From Oryzisolibacter propanilivorax (GTDB lineage: Bacteria > Pseudomonadota > Gammaproteobacteria > Burkholderiales > Burkholderiaceae_C), in the NCBI RefSeq assembly GCF_900103645.1, contig NZ_FNHP01000005.1, forward strand, positions 62,001-126,000: 64,000 nt of DNA, read 5' to 3'. Numbering within the stretch: position 1 is the stretch's first letter; each line of letters opens with the position of its first letter. Of the stretch, positions 27,660-37,701 are shown in pieces. The notes under the pieces are model-generated. The model saw only the letters and a program-made list of their open reading frames with translations, was not told the DNA's origin and made no database searches. The translations under genes were made by a program, and so were the position numbers.

Positions 27660-28093
27660 AGACCGCCCCCAACCCTGCCGGCCACCAGCGCCAGGCGGCA
27701 GCGTTCGACTATCTGCTGGCCGCCTTCCAGGCCAGCGCCGGCCAGCCGCCGGCGCAGCGCTGGCCGTGGCTGGAGGCGGCGCACGTCGTCGGCCTGAACC
27801 GGCTGGCGCTGCAGTGGCGCGCGCACTGGCACATGCTGGCCTACGCCCGCGCGCTGGGCGACGGCTTCGAGGTGCGCGGCCAGTGGGCGCGCCTGGGGCT
27901 GACGGTGCTCGGCCACCTGGTGCGCCGGCTGCCACAGGGCAACACCGGCCGCGCCATCGTGCCGGCGTTCCGCTCGATGGTGCCAGGCCCGCTGGTGCGC
28001 GAGCGCATCACCCAGGCCATGGCGGCGGTGGCGCCGGCATCCGCCCAGCCTGGAGCCGGGGTTTCCGTAGATTCGGGGCCAAAACACCCCTGA
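27644..28093 (+). CDS. DUF3703 family protein
   Basis: The 149-residue protein matches the DUF3703 family by its pattern EAAHVVGLNRLALQWRAHWHM, GQWARLGLTVLGHL and LPQGNTGRAIVPAFRSM. The family is often found beside Cd/Zn/Cu efflux genes, but its function is not known. Conserved His residues could bind metal (inference). The start overlaps the cadA end by 16 bases, indicating a cadA-DUF3703 operon. The last residues and the stop codon come from a dispersed palindromic repeat copy, so the native C-terminus may have been replaced. Confidence 0.8.
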   Translation: MPRYVKTAPNPAGHQRQAAAFDYLLAAFQASAGQPPAQRWPWLEAAHVVGLNRLALQWRAHWHMLAYARALGDGFEVRGQWARLGLTVLGHLVRRLPQGNTGRAIVPAFRSMVPGPLVRERITQAMAAVAPASAQPGAGVSVDSGPKHP

Positions 28094-28132
28094 GCCAGCA
28101 CGGAACATGGGCCGGCAGCTATCATTTTCATC
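28075..28132 (-). repeat. Dispersed palindromic repeat at the end of the DUF3703 gene
   Basis: Minus strand: TGATAGCTGCCGGCCCATG, then CTGGCTCAGGGGTG, TTTTGGCC. The copy overlaps the last codons of the DUF3703 gene and supplies its stop codon. It is very similar in its first half to the copies at 19289 and 29418. Confidence 0.75.
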
Positions 28133-28246
28133 AATTCCCGCAGCACCTTCGCTGCCCTTGATGCACGTCAACGCCGCCGCGCCGCGCTGGCGGCCCAATC
28201 GCGGCTGGACTGCGGCCGCGCCGCCCATTTTTCCTTTTCCGCAACC

Positions 28247-28867
28247 ATGAACCCCACCGCCCCCACCCCCACGCCCGTGCTGCACTCGCGCGTCGAGGAT
28301 GGCGTGGCGCTGCTGGTCGGCGTCACGCTGGTGTCGGTGGGCATCGCCTTCCTGGCCAGCACCGGGCTGCTGACCGGCGGCATGGCCGGTCTGGCCTTCG
28401 TGCTGCACTACGCCACCGGCATCGGCTTCGGCAAGTGGTTCTTCGTGCTGAACCTGCCGTTCTACTGGCTGGCGCTGCGCCGCATGGGGCTGGCCTTCAC
28501 CGCCAAGACCTTCGCCGCCGTGGCGCTGCTGTCGCTCTTGACCGAGCTGCAGGCCAGCATGCTGCACATTGACCGGCTGCAGCCGCTGTACGCGGCGCTG
28601 ACCGGCGGGCTGCTCATGGGCATGGGCTTCCTGGTGCTGTTTCGCCACCGCTGCAGCCTGGGCGGTGTCGGCATCCTGGCGCTGTACCTGCAGGACCGCC
28701 ATGGCTGGCGGGCGGGCAAGGTACAGATGGCTATCGACTGCGGCATCGTCGCCGCGGCACTGGCGGCGGTGGAGCCGCAGCGCGTCGCCTGGTCAGTGCT
28801 GGGCGCGGTGGCGCTGAACCTGGTGCTGGCGATGAACCACAAGCCGGGGCGCTACCTGGCCAGCTGA
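28247..28867 (+). CDS. YitT-type (DUF161) membrane protein
   Basis: The 206-residue protein has about five hydrophobic segments and the family stretches TGLLTGGMAGLAFVLHYATG, GKWFFVLNLPFYWLA and FRHRCSLGGVGILALYLQ. Function in bacteria is unknown; a transport role is assumed for the family. It lies between the cad genes and the copper-type genes, but nothing in the sequence ties it to metals. No clear Shine-Dalgarno sequence is visible before the ATG. Confidence 0.8.
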   Translation: MNPTAPTPTPVLHSRVEDGVALLVGVTLVSVGIAFLASTGLLTGGMAGLAFVLHYATGIGFGKWFFVLNLPFYWLALRRMGLAFTAKTFAAVALLSLLTELQASMLHIDRLQPLYAALTGGLLMGMGFLVLFRHRCSLGGVGILALYLQDRHGWRAGKVQMAIDCGIVAAALAAVEPQRVAWSVLGAVALNLVLAMNHKPGRYLAS

Positions 28868-28924
28868 AAACCCGGCCCGCACGGCCGGGAACCTTGGGCG
28901 GCGCACCCGTATCCACCACCGCAC

Positions 28925-29308
28925 ATGCCGCGCCCGCTTCTGCTGCTTACCCTGACCCTGCTGCTGCTCCTGCGCGGGCTGCTGGGCGACGCCATGGCGC
29001 TGGCGCAGGCACCAGCGGACGTACAGGCCGCGCCGGCGCAGCTGACGGCCATGCAGCACGCGAGCGGTTCGCATGACCAGCATGCGGCAATGCCGGCAGC
29101 CGCCCATTGCACCGGCGACGCGGCCGGCGACTGCGCCCACACCGGCCACGTGGCTTGCGCCTCTTGCGGGCTGTGCCACATTGCGGCCTGCACCCTGCCA
29201 GCGCCGCAGGCGACGCCGGTGCTGCGCGCCGCGCCGCCGCCCGTCGCCGCCAGCGCACGTTTCGCCAGCGCCGGCGTGGCGCGCGCCACCCGCCCGCCCA
29301 TCGCCTGA
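28925..29308 (+). CDS. Secreted Cys/His-rich protein, possibly copper-binding
   Basis: The 127-residue protein has a signal peptide (about 1-27, very Leu-rich). The middle part is dense in His and Cys (SHDQHAAMP, HCTGDAAGDCAHTGH, CASCGLCHIAAC) and the tail is Ala/Pro-rich. The arrangement resembles small periplasmic proteins of copper-resistance loci (DUF2946-like), but I cannot assign the family with certainty. It is followed by a cupredoxin and a DUF411 protein, which supports a metal role. There is no close homology claim. Confidence 0.6.
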   Translation: MPRPLLLLTLTLLLLLRGLLGDAMALAQAPADVQAAPAQLTAMQHASGSHDQHAAMPAAAHCTGDAAGDCAHTGHVACASCGLCHIAACTLPAPQATPVLRAAPPPVAASARFASAGVARATRPPIA

Positions 29309-29401
29309 GAGTGCCCCTGCGCGCGCCGCGTCGCGCGCTCCTGGCCGCCGCGTGCCTGCCCGCGGCGCGGCAGCCGTTGCCGACATCCTTTCTCGCGATC
29401 C

Positions 29402-29896
29402 ATGAAAACTCTCAAATACATAGCAGCCGGCGCTTTGCTTGTCTGCGCTGGGGCCACTTTTGGCCATGAAAGCGGTGCCCATGCCGCACACGCCGGCCAT
29501 ACGGCCGCTGCCGCCGTCCAGCAGCCCTGGGGCATCGCCGCGCCAGCCGGCATCGCCAGCCGCACCATCACCTTGCGCATGACCGACGACATGCGCTTCA
29601 CGCCGGCGCAGGTCTCGGTGCGCCAGGGCGAGGTGGTGCGCCTGCGCGTCGAGAACCACGGCCAGGTGCTGCACGAACTGGTGCTGGGCACGCCGCAGAC
29701 GCTGGACGAGCATGCTGCGGCGATGCTGGCGCACCCCGGCATGCCACACGACGCGCCGCACATGGCGCACGTGGCGCCGGGACAGGTGGGCGAGTTGGCC
29801 TGGCGCTTCAACCGCCCCGGCCGCTTCGACTTCGCCTGCCTGATCGCGGGCCACTACCAGGCCGGCATGCGCGGCAGCGTCACCGTCGCGCCCTGA
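29402..29896 (+). CDS. Periplasmic cupredoxin (type-1 copper protein)
   Basis: The 164-residue protein has a signal peptide followed by a His-rich linker (HESGAHAAHAGH). The plastocyanin/azurin-like domain spans about 55-164. Copper ligands can be proposed: H91 (VLHELVLG), C146, H151 and M156 in ACLIAGHYQAGM. It also has a Met/His-rich loop (HPGMPHDAPHMAHV). It may bind or pass copper in the periplasm. The signal peptide (residues about 6-22, YIAAGALLVCAGATFG) coincides with a dispersed palindromic repeat copy. Confidence 0.85.
   Translation: MKTLKYIAAGALLVCAGATFGHESGAHAAHAGHTAAAAVQQPWGIAAPAGIASRTITLRMTDDMRFTPAQVSVRQGEVVRLRVENHGQVLHELVLGTPQTLDEHAAAMLAHPGMPHDAPHMAHVAPGQVGELAWRFNRPGRFDFACLIAGHYQAGMRGSVTVAP
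29418..29465 (+). repeat. Dispersed palindromic repeat coding for a signal peptide
   Basis: ATAGCAGCCGGCGCTTTG, then GCGCTGGGGCC, CTTTTGGCC. It matches the family consensus from head to tail and is in frame, encoding the hydrophobic core of the cupredoxin signal peptide. Confidence 0.65.
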
Positions 29897-29930
29897 ACCC
29901 TTTTTCCCCTCTTTTCACGACAATCACGCC

Positions 29931-30431
29931 ATGAATACCATCGCCCGCTCCCTCACCCGCCGCCAGTGCCTGTCTGCCGGCGCGGCCCTGCTGGCCGCCT
30001 GCGCCCTGCCCTCCCTGGCGGCCGGCCCGGCCGCGCTGCCCGCCATGGAGGTCTGGAAGGACCCCAACTGCGGCTGCTGCAAGGACTGGATCGCGCTGAT
30101 GCAGCAGGCCGGCTTCCAGGTCACCGTGCACGACAGCGGCAACGCCGCCGTGCGCGCCAGGCTGGGCCTGCCGCAGCGCCTGGGCTCGTGCCACACCGCG
30201 CTGGTCGGCGGCTACCTGGTCGAAGGCCATGTGCCGGCGCAGGACGTGCGCCGGCTGCTGCAGGAAAAGCCGCGCGCGCTGGGCATCACCGTGCCGGGCA
30301 TGCCGGTGGGCAGCCCGGGCATGGACGGCCCGGAATACGGCGGCCGCAAGGACCCGTACGACGTGCTGCTGGTGACGCTCGGACAGGCACAGCACGATGT
30401 CGCCACGCAGGTCTTCAGCAGCCATCGCTGA
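29931..30431 (+). CDS. DUF411 metal-binding protein
   Basis: The 166-residue protein has a twin-arginine-like start (LTRRQCLSAGAALLAAC) that could also be read as a lipoprotein signal. The DUF411 domain follows: VWKDPNCGCCKDWIALMQQ, GSCHTALVGGYLVEGHVPA and GMPVGSPGMDG. The CGCC cluster and Met-rich stretch fit Cu(I) binding. The family occurs in copper-resistance loci. It is 34 bases after the cupredoxin, probably one operon. Confidence 0.85.
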   Translation: MNTIARSLTRRQCLSAGAALLAACALPSLAAGPAALPAMEVWKDPNCGCCKDWIALMQQAGFQVTVHDSGNAAVRARLGLPQRLGSCHTALVGGYLVEGHVPAQDVRRLLQEKPRALGITVPGMPVGSPGMDGPEYGGRKDPYDVLLVTLGQAQHDVATQVFSSHR

Positions 30432-30530
30432 AGCATGCCCGCCGGCGGTTGTCGGCCCCGTGCCGATGACGGTGGGCGCCCGCGGCTGGGATATGGTGGC
30501 GCCCTGGTTCTTTCAGCAGCAGGACACGCC

Positions 30531-31544
30531 ATGCCCCATCCGCTCGCCGACGACTCTGCCGGCGCCATCACCGACGTCCCCGGCATCGAGGTCGGGCACC
30601 ACACCGACCCACGCCGGCCTACCGGCTGCAGTGTGGTCATCGCACGCCAGGGCGCGGTGGCCGGGGTGGACGTGCGTGGCGCGGCGCCCGGCACGCGCGA
30701 GACCGACCTGCTGGCGCCCGGCAACCTGGTCAACGAGGTGCACGCCGTGCTGCTGGCCGGCGGCAGCGCCTTCGGCCTGGACGCCGCCAGCGGCGCCGTG
30801 CGCTGGCTGGAAGACAACGGCGTCGGCCTGGAGCTGGGCATGGCGCGCCTGCCCCTGGTGCCGGCCGCCGTGCTGTTCGACCTGGCGGTGGGCGACGCGC
30901 GCATCCGCCCCGCCGCCGCCGCCGGCCACGCCGCCTGCGCCGCCGCCGGCACGCAGCCGCCCGCCGAGGGCAACGTCGGCGCCGGCGCGGGCGCTGTGGT
31001 GGGCAAGATGTTCGGCATGGAGCATGCGATGAAGGGCGGCATCGGCAGCGCCAGCGTGCGTGTGGCCGGTGTGACGGTGGGCGCGCTCGTCGCCTGCAAC
31101 GCCGTGGGCGACGTGGTCGATCCGGAGAACGGCCGGCCGCTGGCTGGCGCGCGCACGCCGGATGGCCGCGCGCTGCGCGACACGCGCCGCGCGCTGCTGG
31201 CGGGCGAGGTGCCGCACCCGCTGCTAGCCGGCAGCAACACCACCATCGGCGTCATCGCCACCGACGCCCGGCTGACCAAGGTGCAGGCGCAGCGCCTGGC
31301 AGTGGCCGGGCACGACGGCCTGGCGCGCAGCATCAACCCGGTGCACACCATGAGCGACGGGGACACGCTGTTCACCCTGGCCACCGGCCGCGCGGCGCAG
31401 CACCCCGGCATGATGGTGCTGGCCACCATGGCGGCCGAGGCGGTGGCGCGCGCCACCGTGCGCGCGGTACTGGCGGCGCGCGGCCTGGCGCTGCCCGACG
31501 GCCTGCAGCTGCCGGCGCATGCCGACCTGCATCCGCCGATCTGA
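30531..31544 (+). CDS. P1 (S58) family peptidase
   Basis: The 337-residue protein of the DmpA/P1 aminopeptidase-like family starts with AITDVPGIEVGHHTD. It has LLAGGSAFGLDAASG, EGNVGAGAGAVVGK and the self-cleavage/nucleophile region GSNTTIGVIATDA. These N-terminal-nucleophile-like enzymes split between Asn and the nucleophile; here the residue after the GSN motif is Thr. Substrate is unknown. The ATG at 30531 gives the family N-terminus; upstream extension is unsupported. Confidence 0.88.
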   Translation: MPHPLADDSAGAITDVPGIEVGHHTDPRRPTGCSVVIARQGAVAGVDVRGAAPGTRETDLLAPGNLVNEVHAVLLAGGSAFGLDAASGAVRWLEDNGVGLELGMARLPLVPAAVLFDLAVGDARIRPAAAAGHAACAAAGTQPPAEGNVGAGAGAVVGKMFGMEHAMKGGIGSASVRVAGVTVGALVACNAVGDVVDPENGRPLAGARTPDGRALRDTRRALLAGEVPHPLLAGSNTTIGVIATDARLTKVQAQRLAVAGHDGLARSINPVHTMSDGDTLFTLATGRAAQHPGMMVLATMAAEAVARATVRAVLAARGLALPDGLQLPAHADLHPPI

Positions 31545-31559
31545 GTCAACGTCCGTGCG

Positions 31560-33815
31560 TCAGCCCGTCTGCGCGCTCGCCGGGCGAAAGCGCTGCTCGG
31601 CCACGAGCCGGTCGATCATGCGCCGCGTCATCGACTGGCTGCTGCCATCGGCGCCAGTGAACAAGAACAGGCTGCGGTTCGGGCTGACCCAGGTCAGCTG
31701 GCGCCGCACGCTACCGCGTTCGCCTCCCAGCTCGAACCACAGGCCCGGCTCCAGTGCCAGTCCGCGCGTCTGCCGCGCGGACGCAGTCGGGGGTGTGGTG
31801 GCGCCATCGTCGGCCACCGCAGGCGGCGGCAGGCCAGCCGCGCTGCTCGACGGCAAGGGGGCCGCCGGTTCGTCCGGCTGCCCCTCGCCGGCTGCGGGCA
31901 ACGCCACGCCGTCCTGCGGTTGCGCCGCAACGGTGCTGGCCGGCTCGATGGCTGAGGCGCTCGGTGCACGCGGAGCCGGCCCGCCGCCGGACTGCGGTGG
32001 CGGCCTCTCGGCCGCGACGCTGCCCGGCCAGGCGGCGACCTGGTCGCGCGCCTGCTGCTGGCGCAGCGCCAGCGCCTGCCAGTCGCGCAGGCGCTGCAGC
32101 ACCTGAGCCACCGCCTCGTCCGGCTGGCCCGAGCCGCGCAGCGCCTGCTCCACCACCGGCAACGCCTGGCGCACTGCTGCAGCCAGCGCCTGCGCGTCGT
32201 CGCCCGCCGCGGGGGTGCCGCATTCCAGCAGCAGCGGCGCCAGCGCCATCAATCGGCTGGCCCCGGCCTCGCCGGCTGCGTCGTCCAGCTGCGCATGCGC
32301 CACCGCCTGCGCCCAGGGTCCGGTGACCCAGGCCAGCATCTCGGGCCTGGCGGCCTGCGCTTGCGGCAGCCTCCGGAAGCTGGCAGCGATGCGCTCGGCC
32401 AGCAGCGCGCGGCGCTCACGCTGCGCACGCGCCTCCTGCCACTGGCGCAGCTTGCGGTCCTGCTCGTCCCAAGCACGGTTCAATGCACGCAGCGCGCGGG
32501 CGAACGGCCGGGCGTTGTCGATGCGCGCATCGGCCAGGTAGGCGATGGCCTCGTCCACCTGGCGCATGAAGCGCTGGCACTCGGGCGCGTGCGGGTCGGC
32601 GAAGGTCAGGCTGCGTTGGGTCAGCTCGTCCAGCAGGCGTCGTGCCGGGTGGTCCTCGTCGTGGAAGAAGCCGGTGTCATGGCGCACCAGCTGGCGCAGT
32701 GCCGGCGCCAGGCGCTGCACGGCACGCTGCATCGGCGCGGGCAGCCGCTCGTCGCGGGCAATGTTGTCCATCATGCGGCTGACCACGCCCAGCGCTGCCT
32801 GGTCCGTCGAGGAAAGAGAGCTGCCCGCCAGCGCTGCGGCGGGACCCGCACCGGACGTGCCGGCCAGGCGTCCCACGAGCACCTCCAGCTGCGCCAGGTC
32901 GTCGATGGCCTGCTGCCCCGGCACCGATGGCGGGTCGCCCGCAGCGTGGGGCCCACCCGGCCAGCCTGGCTCGGCCCCGCCGGTCAGCATTTGCTGCAGC
33001 AGATTCACCGTGAGCAACGCTTCCTCGGCATGCGCCGCCAGGGGCGCCCCGGAAGACATGCCGGCCCAGATCGACGCGCCTGGCCCGGCATTCCAGCCCG
33101 TGGTCGGCGGGTAGCCGTGCGCTCCGGTCGTGCCCCCCCAGGCAGCGGCCACCGGCGCACGCGCTGCCGGGGCATAGCCCACCGGCCGCACGCCTTGCTC
33201 GCGCAGCATGGCGGCCGCACGCTGGTACTGCCCCACCAGCAGCCGGGCCAGCGCCTCGCGCATGTGCGCCATCCAGCGCTGGCGCAGCGTGTCGTCCACG
33301 CCGGTGTCGGCCACTACGCGCTGCAGGGCCCGCACGTAGTTCTCCGGCCGCAGCGGGTTGCGTTCGGCCTGCACGCTGGGCAGCCCCTGGGCGGAGCTGA
33401 CCAGCGCATCCAGTTCGGCCAGGGCCGCCTCGGTCGCGTGCTGCGCCAACTGCTGGGCGCGCGCCAGCTCCACCTGCGCCTGCATGTCGGCGTCGTCCAC
33501 CAGCGCCAGCTCGCCGAAGTCGATGGCCGAGTCCTGCGCGCCAGCCGCTGCACGCGGCCTGGCCGGGCCATCGGCGAAGACCTCGAGCAGCGCCAGCGGG
33601 TAGGCCCGGGCCAGCTGCGCTTGGTGCTGCGTCAGCTGGCGCTGCGCGTCAGCGGCCAGCTGGCGCTGCCAGAGTTCGCGGCCGTCGGTCTCGTCCTGCA
33701 CCAGCCCGGCAAGCGCCGCAGCGCACAGCTGTTGCATCAGCACCTCTCCCTCGCGGATGGCGCTGACGACGCAGGCGCGAAACACCGTTCTGGCGCGGGA
33801 CGCTGGCAGGGTCAT
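31560..33815 (-). CDS. DUF1631 family protein
   Basis: The protein of about 750 residues matches the DUF1631 family, which is found in beta- and gammaproteobacteria with unknown function. It has the start RARTVFRACVVSAIREGEVL, the middle stretch DEDHPARRLLDELTQRSL, a Pro/Ala-rich variable linker (about 620-680) and a conserved C-terminal small beta domain (GSVRRQLTWVSPNRSLFLF). The ATG at 33815 is chosen; an in-frame TTG at 33827 lies inside the T run of the ettA terminator. It converges on the P1 peptidase gene with a 15-base gap. Confidence 0.8.
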   Translation of the reverse strand: MTLPASRARTVFRACVVSAIREGEVLMQQLCAAALAGLVQDETDGRELWQRQLAADAQRQLTQHQAQLARAYPLALLEVFADGPARPRAAAGAQDSAIDFGELALVDDADMQAQVELARAQQLAQHATEAALAELDALVSSAQGLPSVQAERNPLRPENYVRALQRVVADTGVDDTLRQRWMAHMREALARLLVGQYQRAAAMLREQGVRPVGYAPAARAPVAAAWGGTTGAHGYPPTTGWNAGPGASIWAGMSSGAPLAAHAEEALLTVNLLQQMLTGGAEPGWPGGPHAAGDPPSVPGQQAIDDLAQLEVLVGRLAGTSGAGPAAALAGSSLSSTDQAALGVVSRMMDNIARDERLPAPMQRAVQRLAPALRQLVRHDTGFFHDEDHPARRLLDELTQRSLTFADPHAPECQRFMRQVDEAIAYLADARIDNARPFARALRALNRAWDEQDRKLRQWQEARAQRERRALLAERIAASFRRLPQAQAARPEMLAWVTGPWAQAVAHAQLDDAAGEAGASRLMALAPLLLECGTPAAGDDAQALAAAVRQALPVVEQALRGSGQPDEAVAQVLQRLRDWQALALRQQQARDQVAAWPGSVAAERPPPQSGGGPAPRAPSASAIEPASTVAAQPQDGVALPAAGEGQPDEPAAPLPSSSAAGLPPPAVADDGATTPPTASARQTRGLALEPGLWFELGGERGSVRRQLTWVSPNRSLFLFTGADGSSQSMTRRMIDRLVAEQRFRPASAQTG

Positions 33816-33825
33816 GAGCGGATAC

Positions 33826-33850
33826 AAAAAAGGGCGGCAACAGGCCGCCC
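33826..33850 (-). terminator. Terminator after ettA
   Basis: On the minus strand GGGCGGC pairs with GCCGCCC, followed by TTTTTT. It lies between the ettA stop and the DUF1631 start and should end ettA transcription just before the next gene. Confidence 0.9.
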
Positions 33851-33872
33851 CATGGTACTACCCGCGCCGCGC

Positions 33873-35534
<1,662 letters not shown>

Positions 35535-35811
35535 GTAAGGATGTCCGGGACTGGAAGATTGAAAAAAATAGCAACAAACCGGCGCCCATCAAGGCGCGCG
35601 CAACCCATGATTATCGGCGCATGCGACAATGGCGGTCGCCACGGGCTCCAGTCACCCTTGGCAGCAGCACTGAAGCTGGGGACGAAGGACGCATCGCCGC
35701 TCCGGGCTCCCGCTCTTGCAATCTCCGATCCCTCAGGCACTGGTTCGGCAACACGCATGTTGCCGGCGGCGGATCGGAACCCCGCGCCCAGGAAGGGCGC
35801 ATCCACCAAAG

Positions 35812-37563
35812 ATGACATTTGACGACCTCTCTCTCGCACCGGCCATTCTGCGCGCCGTGCAGGAACAGGGCTATGACAGCCCCACCCCCATCCAGGCCCA
35901 GGCCATTCCTGTCGTCCTGGAGGGCCATGACCTGCTGGCCGGCGCCCAGACCGGCACCGGCAAGACGGCGGCCTTCACGCTGCCGATGCTGCAGCGCCTG
36001 AGCAGCGGCCAGCCGGCCACCAGCCGTTTCGGCGGCCGCGGCGTGCGCGCCCTGGTGCTGACCCCCACGCGCGAACTGGCCGCGCAGGTCGAGGAATCGG
36101 TGCGCAGCTACGGCAAGCACCTGGACATCAAGTCCACGGTGATCTTCGGCGGCGTCGGCATGAACCCGCAGATCGAGCGCATCAAGCGCGGCGTGGACAT
36201 CCTGGTGGCCACCCCGGGCCGCCTGCTGGACCTGCAGCAGCAAGGCTTCCTGGACCTGTCCACCGTCGAGATCCTGGTGCTGGACGAGGCCGACCGTATG
36301 CTGGACATGGGCTTCATCCACGACGTGAAGAAGGTGCTGGCGCTGGTGCCCAAGGACAAGCAGAGCCTGCTGTTCTCGGCCACCTTCAGCGACGAGATCC
36401 GCGAACTGGCCGGCAGCCTGCTGAAGAACCCCAAGAGCATCCAGGTCACGCCGCGCAACACCACCGTGCAGCGCATCAGCCAAGTGATCCACCCAGTTGG
36501 CCGCGCGAAGAAAAAGCAGGTGCTGCTGCACATCATCCAGCAGCACGACTGGAGCCAGGTGCTGGTCTTCACCCGCACCAAGTTCGGCGCCAACAACGTC
36601 GCCGATTACCTGACTAAGAACGGCGTGTCGGCCATGGCGCTGCACGGCAACAAGAGCCAGAGCGCGCGCACCCAGGCGCTGGAAGGTTTCAAGACCGGCC
36701 AGATCCGCGCCCTGGTGGCCACCGACATCGCGGCGCGCGGCATCGACATCGACGACCTGCCGCACGTCGTGAACTACGAGATCCCCAACGTCCCCGAGGA
36801 CTACGTGCACCGCATCGGCCGCACCGGCCGCGCCGGCCGCGAAGGCCAGGCGGTAAGCCTGGTGTGCATGGACGAAGAGGGCTTCATGATGGAGATCGAG
36901 CGCTTCACCAAGCAGGAGATCCCGGTGCAGGTCATCGACGGCTTCGGCCCTGACGAGGGCGAGCAGGCCGAACCCATCGCCATGGGCCGCCAGACCATCT
37001 GGGGTGGCGCCGGCAAGCCGCCGGGCCGTGACGTGATGCAGGCCGCGGCCCGCGCCGCGCGCCAGGAGATGATGGACCGCATCCGTACCAACAAGGCCGC
37101 CCAGGGCGGCGGTGGCGGCCAGCGCGGCCGACAGGGTGGCGAAGGCCAGCGCAAGGAAACCGCGGCAGGCGCTGGCGAGGGCGGCGGTCGTGGGCGCAAC
37201 GCCGGGCACGGCAACGGCCAGGGCCAGGGCCACCGCTCGGCCGCGCGCGGCCAGCAGCCCCAGGGCAACGCCGCTGGCACCGGGCGCCGCCGTGGCCCGT
37301 CCGGCGGCGGCAACGCCGGCGGCATGGGCGGCGGCGGCCAGCGCCGGCACGACGACAGCCAGCCGCGCAGCGAGAACGCGCACATGCTGACCCAGACCGG
37401 TCACTCTCTGGTGCCGCGACGCGCCGGCGGCGGCGGCCAGCCCGATCCGATGCGCACCAGCGTCGACATGATGGCCGGCAGCGGCCGCCGTGGCGGCGGC
37501 TTCCGCAGCGGCGGTGGCGGCGGCTCGCGCGGCCCGCGCGGCGGTGGCGGCGGCTATCGCTGA
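35812..37563 (+). CDS. rhlE: DEAD-box RNA helicase, RhlE type
   Basis: The 583-residue helicase has the Q motif (TPIQAQAIP), Walker [30 protein letters not shown], the SAT motif (FSATFSDE), [15 protein letters not shown] and [13 protein letters not shown]. The last 170 residues are a disordered Gly/Arg-rich RNA-binding tail with many GGG and RGG units. The start at 35812 gives [13 protein letters not shown], the family N-terminus; a TTG extension of 32 codons has no support. RhlE proteins act in ribosome assembly and mRNA decay. The 277 bases upstream, shared with divergent ettA, hold no gene. Confidence 0.93.
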   Translation: MTFDDLSLAPAILRAVQEQGYDSPTPIQAQAIPVVLEGHDLLAGAQTGTGKTAAFTLPMLQRLSSGQPATSRFGGRGVRALVLTPTRELAAQVEESVRSYGKHLDIKSTVIFGGVGMNPQIERIKRGVDILVATPGRLLDLQQQGFLDLSTVEILVLDEADRMLDMGFIHDVKKVLALVPKDKQSLLFSATFSDEIRELAGSLLKNPKSIQVTPRNTTVQRISQVIHPVGRAKKKQVLLHIIQQHDWSQVLVFTRTKFGANNVADYLTKNGVSAMALHGNKSQSARTQALEGFKTGQIRALVATDIAARGIDIDDLPHVVNYEIPNVPEDYVHRIGRTGRAGREGQAVSLVCMDEEGFMMEIERFTKQEIPVQVIDGFGPDEGEQAEPIAMGRQTIWGGAGKPPGRDVMQAAARAARQEMMDRIRTNKAAQGGGGGQRGRQGGEGQRKETAAGAGEGGGRGRNAGHGNGQGQGHRSAARGQQPQGNAAGTGRRRGPSGGGNAGGMGGGGQRRHDDSQPRSENAHMLTQTGHSLVPRRAGGGGQPDPMRTSVDMMAGSGRRGGGFRSGGGGGSRGPRGGGGGYR

Positions 37564-37612
37564 TCCATCCCGCTCTGCAAGCCCAGGCCCTGGTGCCTGC
37601 GGCTTCGCTCCC

Positions 37613-37637
37613 AGCCCGGCCCGTGCCGGGCTTTTTT
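37613..37637 (+). terminator. Terminator after the rhlE-type gene
   Basis: AGCCCGGC pairs with GCCGGGCT around CCGT, followed by TTTTTCTG. Confidence 0.93.
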
Positions 37638-37701
37638 CTGTCACGGCCGCACGCCTGCGGCCGGCTAACATCGGCCGCGAATCCGTTCAAGCTCATCCGC
37701 C

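Noticed and set aside
35611-37671. Open frame of 686 codons antisense to the rhlE-type gene
   Set aside because: It is rich in Ala, His and Val as expected from the reverse of a Gly/Arg-rich gene; no start signals or motifs.
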